Source: Cyclobacteriaceae bacterium (GTDB lineage: Bacteria > Bacteroidota > Bacteroidia > Cytophagales > Cyclobacteriaceae). From it: a DNA stretch of 64,000 bases. The notes under the pieces are model-generated. The model ran no database searches, was not told the DNA's origin, and worked only from the letters and a program-made list of their open reading frames with translations. Positions 6,990 through 15,659 of this stretch are shown in pieces; within the stretch, counting starts at the first letter, position 1; every line of letters starts with the position of its first letter. The DNA is taken from NCBI GenBank assembly GCA_028285445.1, contig JANQPQ010000033.1:16280-80279 (forward strand), in the 5' to 3' direction. The position numbers were made by a program, and so were the translations under genes.

Positions 6990-9386
6990 CTACAACTCTC
7001 TTAGCAATACAGAAGGCTTAGTCACCGATGCTTTTACCGTCTGGAAGCCGATGGTGGCTACTACCAGAAGGAATATTAGCACAATAGGGGCCAAAAACCA
7101 CCACAACTCCCAGCCTACCCTAAAGGCATAAGCCTGTAGCCATGAGTTCAAAAGTGTATAAGCAACGGGCAAAGTTACCAGCGCAGAGATACCTATGATC
7201 TTGATAATGTCTTTCGAAAAAACACCAATTATCTGTCCAACTGAAGCTCCCATTATTTTTCTGATACCAACTTCCTTTATTCGCTTGCCAATTAAATAAT
7301 TAGAAAGACCCAAAAGGCCAAGGCTGGCAATAACCAAAGCCACCGTGGTAAACAGGCCAACCATTTTAGCAAACGTGGTCTCGTCGGTAAATTGCCTGTT
7401 GAAGAAGTCGTCGAGAAAGAAGTAATTAAAAATATCATCAGGAAAATGCTCCTTGTAGATACCTTCAAGGGCGGCAATTGGCTTTTGATCTGAATCAACT
7501 TTTATAGAGTAATAGTTGAAGGAGTAATCTCTTCTGCTTATGAAAATCAGCGGATCAAAATGTTGACTTGCTGACATCTGGTGGTAATCTCTAACCACGC
7601 CAATTACCTGGTACCGATTTTCTCCTGAAACGACGATCTGGCCAATTGACTGCTTGGCATTTCTAAATCCAAACAGGGCCAGGGCAGTTTCATTGACAAT
7701 TGCATAACCTGAATCTAAACCGGGCTGAAACTTCTGACCCTCAATCATCTGCAAACCATAGTTATCGAAATAGTTCTCATCTGCATTTACTATATGGAAT
7801 TTATTGATCTTCTCATCGGGCCCTTGCTCCCATCTAAAACCCGATGTCCACCTGATCTCTTCTCCCGGAATATTCGAACTTGCTGTTACAGACTTGACGG
7901 CTGACAAACCCGAAACGGCTGAAACAAAAGTCTCCAATCTGCTTGTAATGGTACTGTCGCTATCCAATTGAATCGGAGCTTTTACAACCAACATTGCGTC
8001 CTTTCCAAATCCGGCGTCTTTCTCTTTTAAAAATGACACTTGGGCATAAACTACCAGGCTTGCTATAATCATTATCATGGAAATCGAAAACTGAAACAAA
8101 GAAAGGCCCCGCCGTACCCAGGTTGATTGATTGGAATTGGACGCTGCCCCTCTTATAACGGAGGCTGGGGGGTGCTTCGAAATGATAAATGCCGGATAAA
8201 ACCCTGATAAAAGTATGCCCAGCGACATTACTGCTACCAGTGCGAGCCAGGGCCACGACATCAAGGCTACTTGAAAGTAAATTCCGGAAATAGTAAAGAG
8301 CTGATTATTGAACACCTGGATTATTGTAAATGCGATGGTTAATGACACTACATTTACCAAAGCAGCTTCAGTAAATAATTGCCACGTTAGCTGGCGTGTA
8401 GTTGCACCTACCGACTTCTTAATTCCTATTTCTTTGGCCCTTTCCAAAGACCTCGATGTGGTGATGTTTATATAATTGATCCAAGCCAAAATTGAAATGA
8501 TAAGAGCAATTGTCATCAGGGCATCAACTACAAATCCATCTGCATTTATCTCTGCCTCCTCGTTTAAATCAGATCGTAAGTGAATATCTTTTAATGGTTG
8601 CAGTTTGATTTCATCACGGACCGAATAATTGGTATAGTAATCCGCATTCCTTTCAAACATCAATTGTGAGCATTTCCTGGCCAATTCTTGAATGTCGGTC
8701 CCCGGTTTTACGCTGAAGTAAGTATAGAATGAATACCAGCCCCAGCTGGTTTCAGCGGTCTCTCCGCGGTTCCGGACCAATGTGGAATAGGAAATAAGAT
8801 AATCGAATTGTATATGAGAGTTTGCAGGGTAGTCTCTAAACACGCCCACTACGTGCAACTCCAACCTGTTATCCACGGTAAACGACTGGCCTTGTGCTTC
8901 AGTGGTACCAAAAATCCTCTGGGCCATCCCCTCAGAAATAACCACCTGGTTTGGGCCTGAAAAAGCCTGAATATCCAAGGGCTCGCGAAAGGAGACGGAA
9001 AGCAAGTCGAATACTTGAGGGTCCGCATAAAATCCCCGCTCACGATCCGTTATCCGCTGGTCAGTATTCGTTGTTGAAACAATACCACTAGACCTGTACA
9101 ATCGTGAATAGTACTCAATCTCATTGAAGGCAGCGGCCATTGTTGGAGCAATAGCCGGGTATGAAGTGGCCGACCTAAATTCCAACCGTCCCTGATTGTA
9201 GTTGTCAAGTCTTACCCTATAGATTTGATCAGCATTTTCATGGAAGCTGTCAAAGCTCTTATGGTAGCTAACATAGTTGATAAGAACTAAGCTTGCCGCC
9301 ATACCCAGGCTTAACCCGAAAATGTTAATGAGCGACACAAACCGATTTTTGAGCAACTGCCGGATAGCGAGAATCAGGTAATTCAT
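6990..9386 (-). CDS. FtsX/MacB-type ABC permease (large two-unit form)
   Basis: A 798-residue permease of the kind common in Bacteroidota: an N-terminal helix (about 18-40, SLINIFGLSLGMAASLVLI), a large periplasmic MacB-like domain, three FtsX helices (about 285-405, with REIGIKKSVGATTRQL), a second short helix (about 432-455), a second periplasmic domain and a final FtsX unit (about 680-790, with KEVGIRKIMGASVGQI). Both xxEVGIRKxxGA cytoplasmic motifs that touch the ATPase are present. No ATPase gene is adjacent, so it must use one encoded elsewhere. Likely a mechanotransmission-type pump acting on peptides or lipoproteins; substrate unknown. Confidence 0.9.
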   Translation of the reverse strand: MNYLILAIRQLLKNRFVSLINIFGLSLGMAASLVLINYVSYHKSFDSFHENADQIYRVRLDNYNQGRLEFRSATSYPAIAPTMAAAFNEIEYYSRLYRSSGIVSTTNTDQRITDRERGFYADPQVFDLLSVSFREPLDIQAFSGPNQVVISEGMAQRIFGTTEAQGQSFTVDNRLELHVVGVFRDYPANSHIQFDYLISYSTLVRNRGETAETSWGWYSFYTYFSVKPGTDIQELARKCSQLMFERNADYYTNYSVRDEIKLQPLKDIHLRSDLNEEAEINADGFVVDALMTIALIISILAWINYINITTSRSLERAKEIGIKKSVGATTRQLTWQLFTEAALVNVVSLTIAFTIIQVFNNQLFTISGIYFQVALMSWPWLALVAVMSLGILLSGFYPAFIISKHPPASVIRGAASNSNQSTWVRRGLSLFQFSISMIMIIASLVVYAQVSFLKEKDAGFGKDAMLVVKAPIQLDSDSTITSRLETFVSAVSGLSAVKSVTASSNIPGEEIRWTSGFRWEQGPDEKINKFHIVNADENYFDNYGLQMIEGQKFQPGLDSGYAIVNETALALFGFRNAKQSIGQIVVSGENRYQVIGVVRDYHQMSASQHFDPLIFISRRDYSFNYYSIKVDSDQKPIAALEGIYKEHFPDDIFNYFFLDDFFNRQFTDETTFAKMVGLFTTVALVIASLGLLGLSNYLIGKRIKEVGIRKIMGASVGQIIGVFSKDIIKIIGISALVTLPVAYTLLNSWLQAYAFRVGWELWWFLAPIVLIFLLVVATIGFQTVKASVTKPSVLLREL

Positions 9387-9535
9387 TCTTGTGTTTAGAA
9401 CTTCAGGGGCAACTTATGTGCCTAAAGTGTAAAGCCATTACCAGTTCAATTTAGAGGGTATTTAATAGCAGGTAACGGTTGTTTTTGTGCCAAACTGAAA
9501 CGAACCCCGTCTCATATTGATACATCACGATGTAA

Positions 9536-10939
9536 CTAATTCAACTTCTTAGCTGTTGACATTACTGCTCCATCTGGCCCGATAAACGACATCCCCAAAA
9601 TCTTTCCTGACTCATCTCTATCGAACCTAATACTAGGCAACGGCCCGCGGCTTCTAACATTAGGAGGAAGCTTGATCTCAAAAAGGTCATCCCCTTTCTT
9701 CTCGATAACCAGGGGCGGCTGGCCACTTCTTTGAAAATACAGCTTGCCATTTTCTTCGGTGATCGTTCTTTCCTCATATTTACCGATATATGCTTCCCAG
9801 GCCGGATCTAATGTTGGTATAGCTCTGGTTTTTTCGTCCAGTCGGGCTTTGGTTTCAGTAATTAATGTTTGAAGCTCTTGGGTTCGTTCTTCTTCAGCTG
9901 TGCTTAACAATACGCTCAATCCCAACAATTGCCCTTCTTCCAGGGCATTGTCTGCTGGCACCTCCCGGTCTGGCAATACCCCTACCATACTCCAATTACT
10001 TTTGGTCACCGGATGTACCACATTGGCAATAGGCACCGTAGCAATGAATCCATCACTTAGTGGAAATCCTCCGGCAGAATGGCCGCCAGCAGAACCAACC
10101 CCGGTAGATTCTCCCACCAGGTTAGCTCTGTTATGTTTCTGCAGCGTATAGGCTAGATTTCGCGCAGCAGAGCCAGTAAAACGATCGATAAGAATATACA
10201 GTGGCTTCTCCGGCATACGCGGACCCCCAAGATCTTTTTCTGTATAGAAATAGGAGACAGAATCGTAGGCTGGCATCTCACGGGTGAACAGCAACTTCTT
10301 CTCCTCACTAAAAAAGTAGCTTGCGAGATATGGTGTAAACCCTCCTACTCCACCGCCATTTCCTCGAAGATCGATAATCAGGGCATCACAATTTGCAAGG
10401 AATGTCATCGCCGCATCAACGGTAGGTTTAGCCTCCCGAATGTCAGCCATTCTCTCCAGGCGAAAATACCCGATGTTTCCCGGCAGTACCTCCAGTTTTT
10501 TCATGAAATAATTCTCCCCGGCATCGGCACCGCCTCCAATCCCACTAGTCCTGGTCCTCGCCTGAGAGCTGCCCGAAGGATTAGCCATCATGGCAGACAA
10601 ACCCTCAAACATTCCCGGGCTGTATAAAACATTGAAGTGCGGATCATTGGTATGCTTTCGCAGTGCCATGGTGAGATTCATTCCAAAGGCCTGTGCTCTA
10701 GCCGCATCCTTGTATTCCTGGCCACTTGCATAGGCTGTCACAAAATCCGCGACTTCAGACGCAGCCTGGCGATCGTAATAATTTTCATTAATAGCTGCAA
10801 TCAAGGCTTTTAGTACCTTCTTTTTAGTGGCGTTATTGATGTCCTTGTCACCACCACCGCCTAAACGCATACTTACGCTTTGCTGGGCCCAGCTACTGCC
10901 GTAAAAGGTTAATAGTAGCATCAGTATCAGTTTCTTCAT
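9536..10939 (-). CDS. Secreted S41 family (C-terminal processing) peptidase
   Basis: A 467-residue protein with a signal peptide (MKKLILMLLLTFYGSSWAQ). Residues ~35-125 are the helical N-terminal domain of interphotoreceptor-retinoid-binding-type S41 proteins, followed by the protease core: GNIGYFRLERM, DALIIDLRGNGGG (about 185-197) and DRFTGSAARNLAY with the candidate nucleophile Ser257. There is no PDZ domain. The residue after SAA is Arg where many members have Glu. Residues from ~355 form a beta-rich C-terminal domain (YIGKYEERTI ... IRFDRDESGKI) like DUF3471. Expected to act in the periplasm or outside the cell. It stands between the permease and the AraC regulator on the same strand. 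Confidence 0.85.
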   Translation of the reverse strand: MKKLILMLLLTFYGSSWAQQSVSMRLGGGGDKDINNATKKKVLKALIAAINENYYDRQAASEVADFVTAYASGQEYKDAARAQAFGMNLTMALRKHTNDPHFNVLYSPGMFEGLSAMMANPSGSSQARTRTSGIGGGADAGENYFMKKLEVLPGNIGYFRLERMADIREAKPTVDAAMTFLANCDALIIDLRGNGGGVGGFTPYLASYFFSEEKKLLFTREMPAYDSVSYFYTEKDLGGPRMPEKPLYILIDRFTGSAARNLAYTLQKHNRANLVGESTGVGSAGGHSAGGFPLSDGFIATVPIANVVHPVTKSNWSMVGVLPDREVPADNALEEGQLLGLSVLLSTAEEERTQELQTLITETKARLDEKTRAIPTLDPAWEAYIGKYEERTITEENGKLYFQRSGQPPLVIEKKGDDLFEIKLPPNVRSRGPLPSIRFDRDESGKILGMSFIGPDGAVMSTAKKLN

Positions 10940-11031
10940 TCTTGAATTAAGATTTTCATCAAGAACGAAAATGAGGCTGCAGACTACGGTAATCGTCTCA
11001 TTACAACCAATGCGAACGATACGTTCGACTT

Positions 11032-11853
11032 TTAACTTTTTTTAACATGAAGCTTACGAAAAGCTGCCGGCGAAAGGCCCGTCTCTTCTTTGAAAACCCG
11101 ATAGAATGAGGCCTTGCTATTAAAACCAACCTCAAAGCCGATCGCTGAGATGGTCATCTCAGAATTGACCTTTTCTACTATTAGGCGTTGGGCCTCCTGG
11201 CACCGATAGTGGTTTACAAGCTCATGGTAGCTCCTGCCCATCTCTTCATTGATCAGTTGTGAAAGATAGTAGCGGGATATATTTAGACGAGCCGCCAGGT
11301 CTGATAAATTGAGGGTGGGGTCACGATAAATATTTTCAACATGCATTAGCTCCGTCAGATTCTCCAATACCTTTTGGCGATCCACGCCCGCTGGCCAATA
11401 GCGCGGGGCCTTTGCCCCAAGTCGCTTGCCTGGCATTACAATCTTTTGATCTCGTGGCCTCGCTGATCGTACCACAAAGCTGAGTACGAATAGCCCAATG
11501 GTAAATATCAAAAAGCGATGTGCCACCGGATAAGCCAACGACCAACCCAAATCACTGCTGGCGATTGACATACGTACTTGTCTTGTTTGCACTTTCCTCT
11601 CAGTCGCTTCACCTTCAGATTTGGGCGTACCTACCTCATAGCGAACCCTTCGTACTAATGGATCTCTGTAGGTTTCAACCGTAACAACCGACACCATAAA
11701 AAGGAGGTTAGCTGCCAATAGCATTCTCACCCGGGCTTGCTTCCAGGCCGGTACTCCCTGGTGTCTAAACTGAAGCCAAATAAGAAAGAACACTACCCCG
11801 CTTGCTCCACCAAGCAGGCAACCTAGAATCAAAGCCAGTTGAATGTTTATCAT
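11032..11853 (-). CDS. Membrane-anchored AraC family regulator
   Basis: A 273-residue protein. Three hydrophobic segments (about 6-27, 44-58 and 110-128) are separated by a charged loop of about 50 residues that would be exposed. The C-terminal ~100 residues are the double helix-turn-helix: LNLSDLAARLNISRYYLSQLINEEMG and ISAIGFEVGFNSKASFYRVFKEETGLSPAAFRK, the standard AraC signature. This layout, with a short membrane sensor fused to AraC, is common in Bacteroidota. The S41 peptidase gene follows 92 bases downstream on the same strand and is the natural target candidate; that is inference. Confidence 0.85.
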   Translation of the reverse strand: MINIQLALILGCLLGGASGVVFFLIWLQFRHQGVPAWKQARVRMLLAANLLFMVSVVTVETYRDPLVRRVRYEVGTPKSEGEATERKVQTRQVRMSIASSDLGWSLAYPVAHRFLIFTIGLFVLSFVVRSARPRDQKIVMPGKRLGAKAPRYWPAGVDRQKVLENLTELMHVENIYRDPTLNLSDLAARLNISRYYLSQLINEEMGRSYHELVNHYRCQEAQRLIVEKVNSEMTISAIGFEVGFNSKASFYRVFKEETGLSPAAFRKLHVKKS

Positions 11854-11959
11854 AAGTTGTAGAGTAATTTACGAAATGTGGAGCTAATGGATTGAGAGCA
11901 GGTTAATACAACCAACCCTTGCATCTATCATTTTAAGAAGAACGAAGATGTGGGATATC

Positions 11960-11986
11960 AAAAAAACCAGGCTCACCAAAGCCTGG
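11960..11986 (-). terminator. Rho-independent terminator (orphan)
   Basis: On the minus strand: stem CCAGGCT, 6-base loop, stem AGCCTGG, then seven T. It is a textbook intrinsic terminator, but it lies 356 bases beyond the stop of nhaB and about 107 bases before the AraC gene starts, so it may end a separate small transcript rather than nhaB mRNA. Confidence 0.8.
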
Positions 11987-12342
11987 CTTCTCAACCCCTA
12001 AAAACCTCCAACTTGCAGTTAGTTACTAACCAAAACCCGTCGGCTGTTACCATTCACTGAATGTGAGACAGTTAGGCCCTGTAAACCGCCACAAGGCCAA
12101 CTGAACTCACCAAACCTGACGCATACTTACCAGCACGTCAGTACTTATTCCCGGAGGATGGAATTGATTATTTTAAGAGAAGGTTAGGGCGTGGGTTAGA
12201 TATCATGATGATATTTGGCTTAGTTTCATGCTTTTTATACGGGCTGAAGCAGAAAAATAGCGGGTCTCATTCGTCACATTAGGGCGAATGCCTCCATCCG
12301 GACGAATTAGGATCCACAACTACCAATTGCGTCTTGACAGAC
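11987..12342 (-). other. Intergenic stretch, possible small RNA upstream of the orphan terminator
   Basis: No open frame of convincing length is present on either strand. On the minus strand the part next to the terminator contains a perfect inverted repeat GTTAGT-A-ACTAAC (12017-12029) and ends in the intrinsic terminator, which fits a small RNA or a long nhaB 3' untranslated region. Another perfect inverted repeat, ATATCAT-G-ATGATAT, is at 12200-12214. No TAnnTTTG box with full match was found on the minus strand, so the start of such an RNA is not visible. Confidence 0.3.
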
Positions 12343-13809
12343 CTACATCAATCTAATCAGCATCCATCCTACCAGGCCCAGCACGATTGTATAAGGAATT
12401 ACCATCTTCACCATCTTGCCATAGGAAAGGCCTATTAATGGGGCTAAAGAAGAGGTAAGTAGAAAAAGGAAGGCTGCTTGCCCATTGGGAGTGGCTACAC
12501 TTGGCAGATTGGTGCCGGTGTTCACAGCAATGGCCAGTTTTTCGAAATGAGGCCGATCGATCACTCCCTGCTGAAAGGCCTGCTCAATTTCTCCGATATA
12601 GACAGTCGCCACGAACACATTATCGCTAATTGCTGATAGTAAGCCGTTGGCCAGGTAGAATAACTGTGGCTGTTGCTCAAAGTCTTGTTTCAACGCCCAA
12701 TCTATAACTGGTGCGAACAGATGCTGATCGTGGATCATAGCCACGATTATAAAAAACACCACCAACAGCGATGTGAAAGGCAAAGCCTCTTCAAAGGCGT
12801 TGCCAAGCGCGTGCTCTTCAGTAATGCCCAGAAAGGCGGTTTGAAAAACGAGTAACCCAAGGCCAATAAAGCCAACCGGCGCCAGGTGCAAAGCCAAACT
12901 AAGTACCAGCAGAATTGCCGCCAGGCCTTGTACTCTCAAATTCACTTTGTCCCTATAAGTTCGGTTCAGGTCTTCCTCCTTTACATAGCCTTCAATGATC
13001 TGTCGTGCTATTGGTGGCAGCGGTGTACCAAAGCCAAACCATCCGGTGAGCTCTAATACAACGGTGGTGAGGACACCACAGAAAAATACGGGAATAGTAA
13101 TTGGCGCCATTTGTATAAAGAAATCTGCAAAGTTCCACCCCAGGCGCTCGCCAATGAGCAGGTTTTGTGGTTCACCTACCAGCGTGCTTACCCCTCCGAG
13201 GGCAGTACCAACTGCGCCGTGCATAATCAGACTTCGTAGAAAACTCTTAAACTGCTGGAAAGTCTCCCCGCTCAATTCCTTTCGGTCCAAAATACCATCC
13301 TGGTTATAATCCTCTGCGCTGGAATGTATCTTGTGATAGACCCCATAGAATCCTACCGAAATACTAATCAAGACGGCCATTACCGTTAGTGCATCCAGAA
13401 AGGCGGAAAGAATTGCCGAAAGTGAGATGAATAGAATTGAAAGTACCAGTTTGGATTTTACTCTAATGAAGATCTTGCTGAAGATGTACATCAACAGCGG
13501 TTTCATGAAGTAGATACCTGCCACCATGAAAACCAGCAGCAACAGCACCTCCAAGTTGGCGCTAACCTCCTTGTAGGCGTTTTCCGGGGTAGTTAAACCC
13601 AGCAACAACACTTCAATAGCCAACAGACCTCCGGACTGCAAGGGGTAACACTTCAAGGCCATTGCCAGGGTAAAAATGAATTCTGCTATGAACAGCCAGG
13701 CGACGACAGTGCCGCCCAGAGTAAAGTAAACGATAGGGTTGATCAGCAGGAAAATTAGTATCGTGATCTTAAACCATTTGGGGCTCCTTCCTAAAAAAAG
13801 TTTTCTCAT
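12343..13809 (-). CDS. nhaB: Na+/H+ antiporter NhaB
   Basis: A 488-residue transporter with about twelve membrane helices. The N-terminus SPKWFKITILIFLLINPI and the long conserved stretch LVLSILFISLSAILSAFLDALTVMAVLIS, then SLIMHGAVGTALGGVSTLVGEPQNLLIGERLGWNFADFF and NTGTNLPSVATPNGQAAFLFLLTS are the marks of NhaB as I know it; length is close to the usual ~500. It exports Na+ in exchange for protons, which fits a marine or saline habitat. It is a single gene, transcribed away from the redox circuit at 14131; no operator for it was recognised. Confidence 0.93.
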   Translation of the reverse strand: MRKLFLGRSPKWFKITILIFLLINPIVYFTLGGTVVAWLFIAEFIFTLAMALKCYPLQSGGLLAIEVLLLGLTTPENAYKEVSANLEVLLLLVFMVAGIYFMKPLLMYIFSKIFIRVKSKLVLSILFISLSAILSAFLDALTVMAVLISISVGFYGVYHKIHSSAEDYNQDGILDRKELSGETFQQFKSFLRSLIMHGAVGTALGGVSTLVGEPQNLLIGERLGWNFADFFIQMAPITIPVFFCGVLTTVVLELTGWFGFGTPLPPIARQIIEGYVKEEDLNRTYRDKVNLRVQGLAAILLVLSLALHLAPVGFIGLGLLVFQTAFLGITEEHALGNAFEEALPFTSLLVVFFIIVAMIHDQHLFAPVIDWALKQDFEQQPQLFYLANGLLSAISDNVFVATVYIGEIEQAFQQGVIDRPHFEKLAIAVNTGTNLPSVATPNGQAAFLFLLTSSLAPLIGLSYGKMVKMVIPYTIVLGLVGWMLIRLM

Positions 13810-14056
13810 GTGAATTGATTTTAAGAAGTACGGTTTCTATCCTATAGGCTTACATTTAGATGTTTAAACACTGGTTATTGTTCCTGCCTTACTAACACTT
13901 CTAGGGCCATTGTGTTTGCAAAAAATGCGATTAATTAGCCGTCGAAAATCAGCTAGTTTTCTAAGCCTATTTTACAGTGAAATATGCTCCCGGTACAGCA
14001 ATAATTTACCCATTGCCGCACGCATGAACGCAGCCTTTTTTTCCAAATCAACAAAT
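13810..14056. other. Divergent intergenic region between nhaB and the redox circuit
   Basis: This stretch carries the upstream sequence of nhaB (minus) and of the CxxC protein (plus). A 72-codon frame across 13910-14128 has no recognisable content and runs over the promoter, so I do not call it a gene. No clear minus-strand TAnnTTTG box was found. Confidence 0.4.
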
Positions 14057-14087
14057 TACATTTGTATAGTTAGGATTCCGAACTATA
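14057..14087 (+). promoter_or_regulatory. -7 box and MarR-type operator before the CxxC protein
   Basis: A perfect -7 element TACATTTG (14057-14064) is followed at once by an inverted repeat with 7-base arms TATAGTT (14065-14071) and AACTATA (14081-14087). The core TTAGGA-T-TCCGAA (14070-14082) matches the core of the palindrome before the MarR gene, so this is probably a second site for that regulator. The -33 region is only a T-run. Confidence 0.6.
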
Positions 14088-14130
14088 TTTACGACAGCAA
14101 TAATGCTGCAAAACCGAAAATTGTATAATA

Positions 14131-14364
14131 ATGGAAAAGTCAATTTTTTATCATGCCGGATGTTCAGTTTGTGTTAGTGCTGAACAGGATATCGTTAACC
14201 TTATTGGAGCCGATCAGGTGGAAGTGGTGCATATTGGTGAGGATCGTAACCGCATAGCCGAAGCCGAGGCTGCCGGAGTAAATTCGGTACCGGCCTTGCT
14301 GACCCCAAACGGGCATGTGCTGCATATTAACTACGGTGCATCAATGGCCGATGTAAAGGGTTAG
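14131..14364 (+). CDS. Thioredoxin-fold protein with CxxC (glutaredoxin-like)
   Basis: A 77-residue protein. MEKSIFYHAGCSVCVSAEQ gives beta-strand 1 and the CxxC (Cys11, Cys14) at the start of helix 1; VEVVHIGEDRNRIAEAEAAGVNSVPALLTPNGHVLHINYG gives the rest of a minimal thioredoxin fold with the cis-Pro motif SVPALL. A thiol-disulfide or thiol-carrying role is likely. It lies under a -7 box overlapped by a palindrome shared with the downstream MarR gene (Cys-rich tail), so the two form a probable redox-responsive circuit. Confidence 0.8.
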   Translation: MEKSIFYHAGCSVCVSAEQDIVNLIGADQVEVVHIGEDRNRIAEAEAAGVNSVPALLTPNGHVLHINYGASMADVKG

Positions 14365-14395
14365 GTGCTTAAAGTTTTAAATTTTAAAAATTTTA

Positions 14396-14428
14396 CCTCA
14401 CAAAGTTAGGAGTCCTAATTTTGTGAGG
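14396..14428. promoter_or_regulatory. 33-base palindrome: MarR operator and probable terminator
   Basis: Outer arms CCTCACAAA (14396-14404) and TTTGTGAGG (14420-14428) enclose inner arms TTAGGA and TCCTAA (14406-14418, one central G); only one G/T position is unpaired by Watson-Crick rules. It contains the -7 box TAATTTTG (14416-14423) for the MarR gene. The long stem followed by TTATTTTC also suits a terminator of the upstream gene, so it may do both. Confidence 0.6.
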
Positions 14429-14461
14429 TTATTTTCACTTAAGTAAAATACTGCTAATCAT

Positions 14462-15064
14462 ATGGCCTCCCCTTTCAACCTCAGACAACAAGAGCAAAAG
14501 ATAGAAAGCAAGATCGTGGTGGCCCTTGAGCGGGTATCAGAGGCTTTTAGGGTTTTGCTTTGGAATGAAAGCAAGGAAAGCACCCTCAGCCCGATACAGA
14601 TACAGTTGTTGATATTTCTACTCTTTCATTCTGAAGAGAAATGCAAAGTGAGCTACCTGGCGCAAGAATTCAACATGACCAAAGCCACTATCAGCGATAG
14701 TGTACGCACCATGCTTGGCAAAGGGCTGGTAGTTAAGACCAGCGACTCCGTAGACACCCGCAGTTTTATCATCTCTCTCACCACTGAAGGCAAAGCCGTT
14801 GCCAAAAAAGCCTCTTCATTTGCCAATGCCATCGAAAAGCCGCTTAACAAGCTCAGCGATGAACAAAAGCAGACCATGCTTAGCAGTCTGCTGAAGCTCA
14901 TTCACGAGCTCAACCAGGCCGGAATCATCACCATCCAGCGCATGTGTTTCTCCTGTGCCCATCATCAATTTAGTGATGGCACGCATTACTGCAATCTGTT
15001 GAAGTCAAAGCTTGCCAATGAAGATCTGAGATTGGACTGCACAGAGCATCAATTGGCTGGGTGA
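14462..15064 (+). CDS. MarR family regulator with Cys/His-rich C-terminal tail
   Basis: A 200-residue regulator. Residues ~20-150 are the MarR winged helix (LSPIQIQLLIFLLFHSEEKCKVSYLAQEFNMTKATISDSVRTMLGKGLVVK, wing DTRSFIISLTTEG). The C-terminal 40 residues add MCFSCAHHQFSDGTHYCNLL and LRLDCTEHQ, with Cys162, 165, 177, 193 and His167, 168, 175, 196: a probable zinc site or thiol switch not found in ordinary MarR proteins. Two palindromes with a TTAGGAnTCC core lie before this gene and before the CxxC gene upstream, so autoregulation is likely. The next gene starts 1 base after the stop. Confidence 0.85.
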   Translation: MASPFNLRQQEQKIESKIVVALERVSEAFRVLLWNESKESTLSPIQIQLLIFLLFHSEEKCKVSYLAQEFNMTKATISDSVRTMLGKGLVVKTSDSVDTRSFIISLTTEGKAVAKKASSFANAIEKPLNKLSDEQKQTMLSSLLKLIHELNQAGIITIQRMCFSCAHHQFSDGTHYCNLLKSKLANEDLRLDCTEHQLAG

Positions 15065-15065
15065 C

Positions 15066-15536
15066 ATGGCAAAGGTGTTTTTTATACCCTATGCCAAATA
15101 TGAGCTAACCAGTGATTTGTCACCTCCTGAGCTACTGGGCAAAATCCGAGGAGAAATCTCTAATCATGACCTGGTTGGTGAACTGACGGTTAGGGTTAAA
15201 GGGCCGTTCTCCGGCACCATCAACCTAAAATCGGGAAAATTCCGGATCCAAAAACGACTCAGCTATACCAATAGTTTCAATCCCAATCTTAGAGGCCTGG
15301 TAGTAGAGCATGGGTCTGGATCCAAAATCAATGTCACCCTGAGACTACCGACCTTCGTTTATGCCTTTCTCACAATATTCAGTTTTATGTGGACCGCCAT
15401 CAATTTGCTAAACCCTTTGACAGATGCCCTTTGGGTAGTAGGCGGATTAGGATTCCTCTATGCCATTACCTTTTTAGGATTCAATATGGGAGCAAGCGCA
15501 GCTTTGCAAGCCTTAAGGGAAATGGCTGGGAATTAG
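15066..15536 (+). CDS. Hypothetical membrane protein downstream of MarR
   Basis: A 156-residue protein of unknown function, starting one base after the MarR stop and so in its operon. Residues 1-95 look soluble and beta-rich (IRGEISNHDLVGELTVRVKGPFSGTINLKSGKFRIQKRL), followed by two close membrane helices (about 98-117 and 122-142). No signal peptide, no recognised motif. Position suggests a role in the response that the MarR/CxxC circuit controls. Confidence 0.7.
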   Translation: MAKVFFIPYAKYELTSDLSPPELLGKIRGEISNHDLVGELTVRVKGPFSGTINLKSGKFRIQKRLSYTNSFNPNLRGLVVEHGSGSKINVTLRLPTFVYAFLTIFSFMWTAINLLNPLTDALWVVGGLGFLYAITFLGFNMGASAALQALREMAGN

Positions 15537-15659
15537 AAAAAGCACGGCTAAAATTTCAACCTGATAAGTTCTCTCGCTAAAAACAAGAATAGGCTCAAAA
15601 TCGGTTACCAAGAGTTTCCTATTTTTATATAAATAGGTGTAGTAGATATTAGATTCTGA

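Noticed and set aside
12200..12217. Palindrome ATATCAT-G-ATGATAT with a near -7 box as a plus-strand promoter
   Set aside because: The only transcript it could drive would run antisense into nhaB; the box has a mismatch at its first base and no -33 element, so I did not call it.
13910..14128. 72-codon frame upstream of the CxxC protein
   Set aside because: It spans the -7 box and the operator palindrome, has no start context and its translation has no recognisable features.
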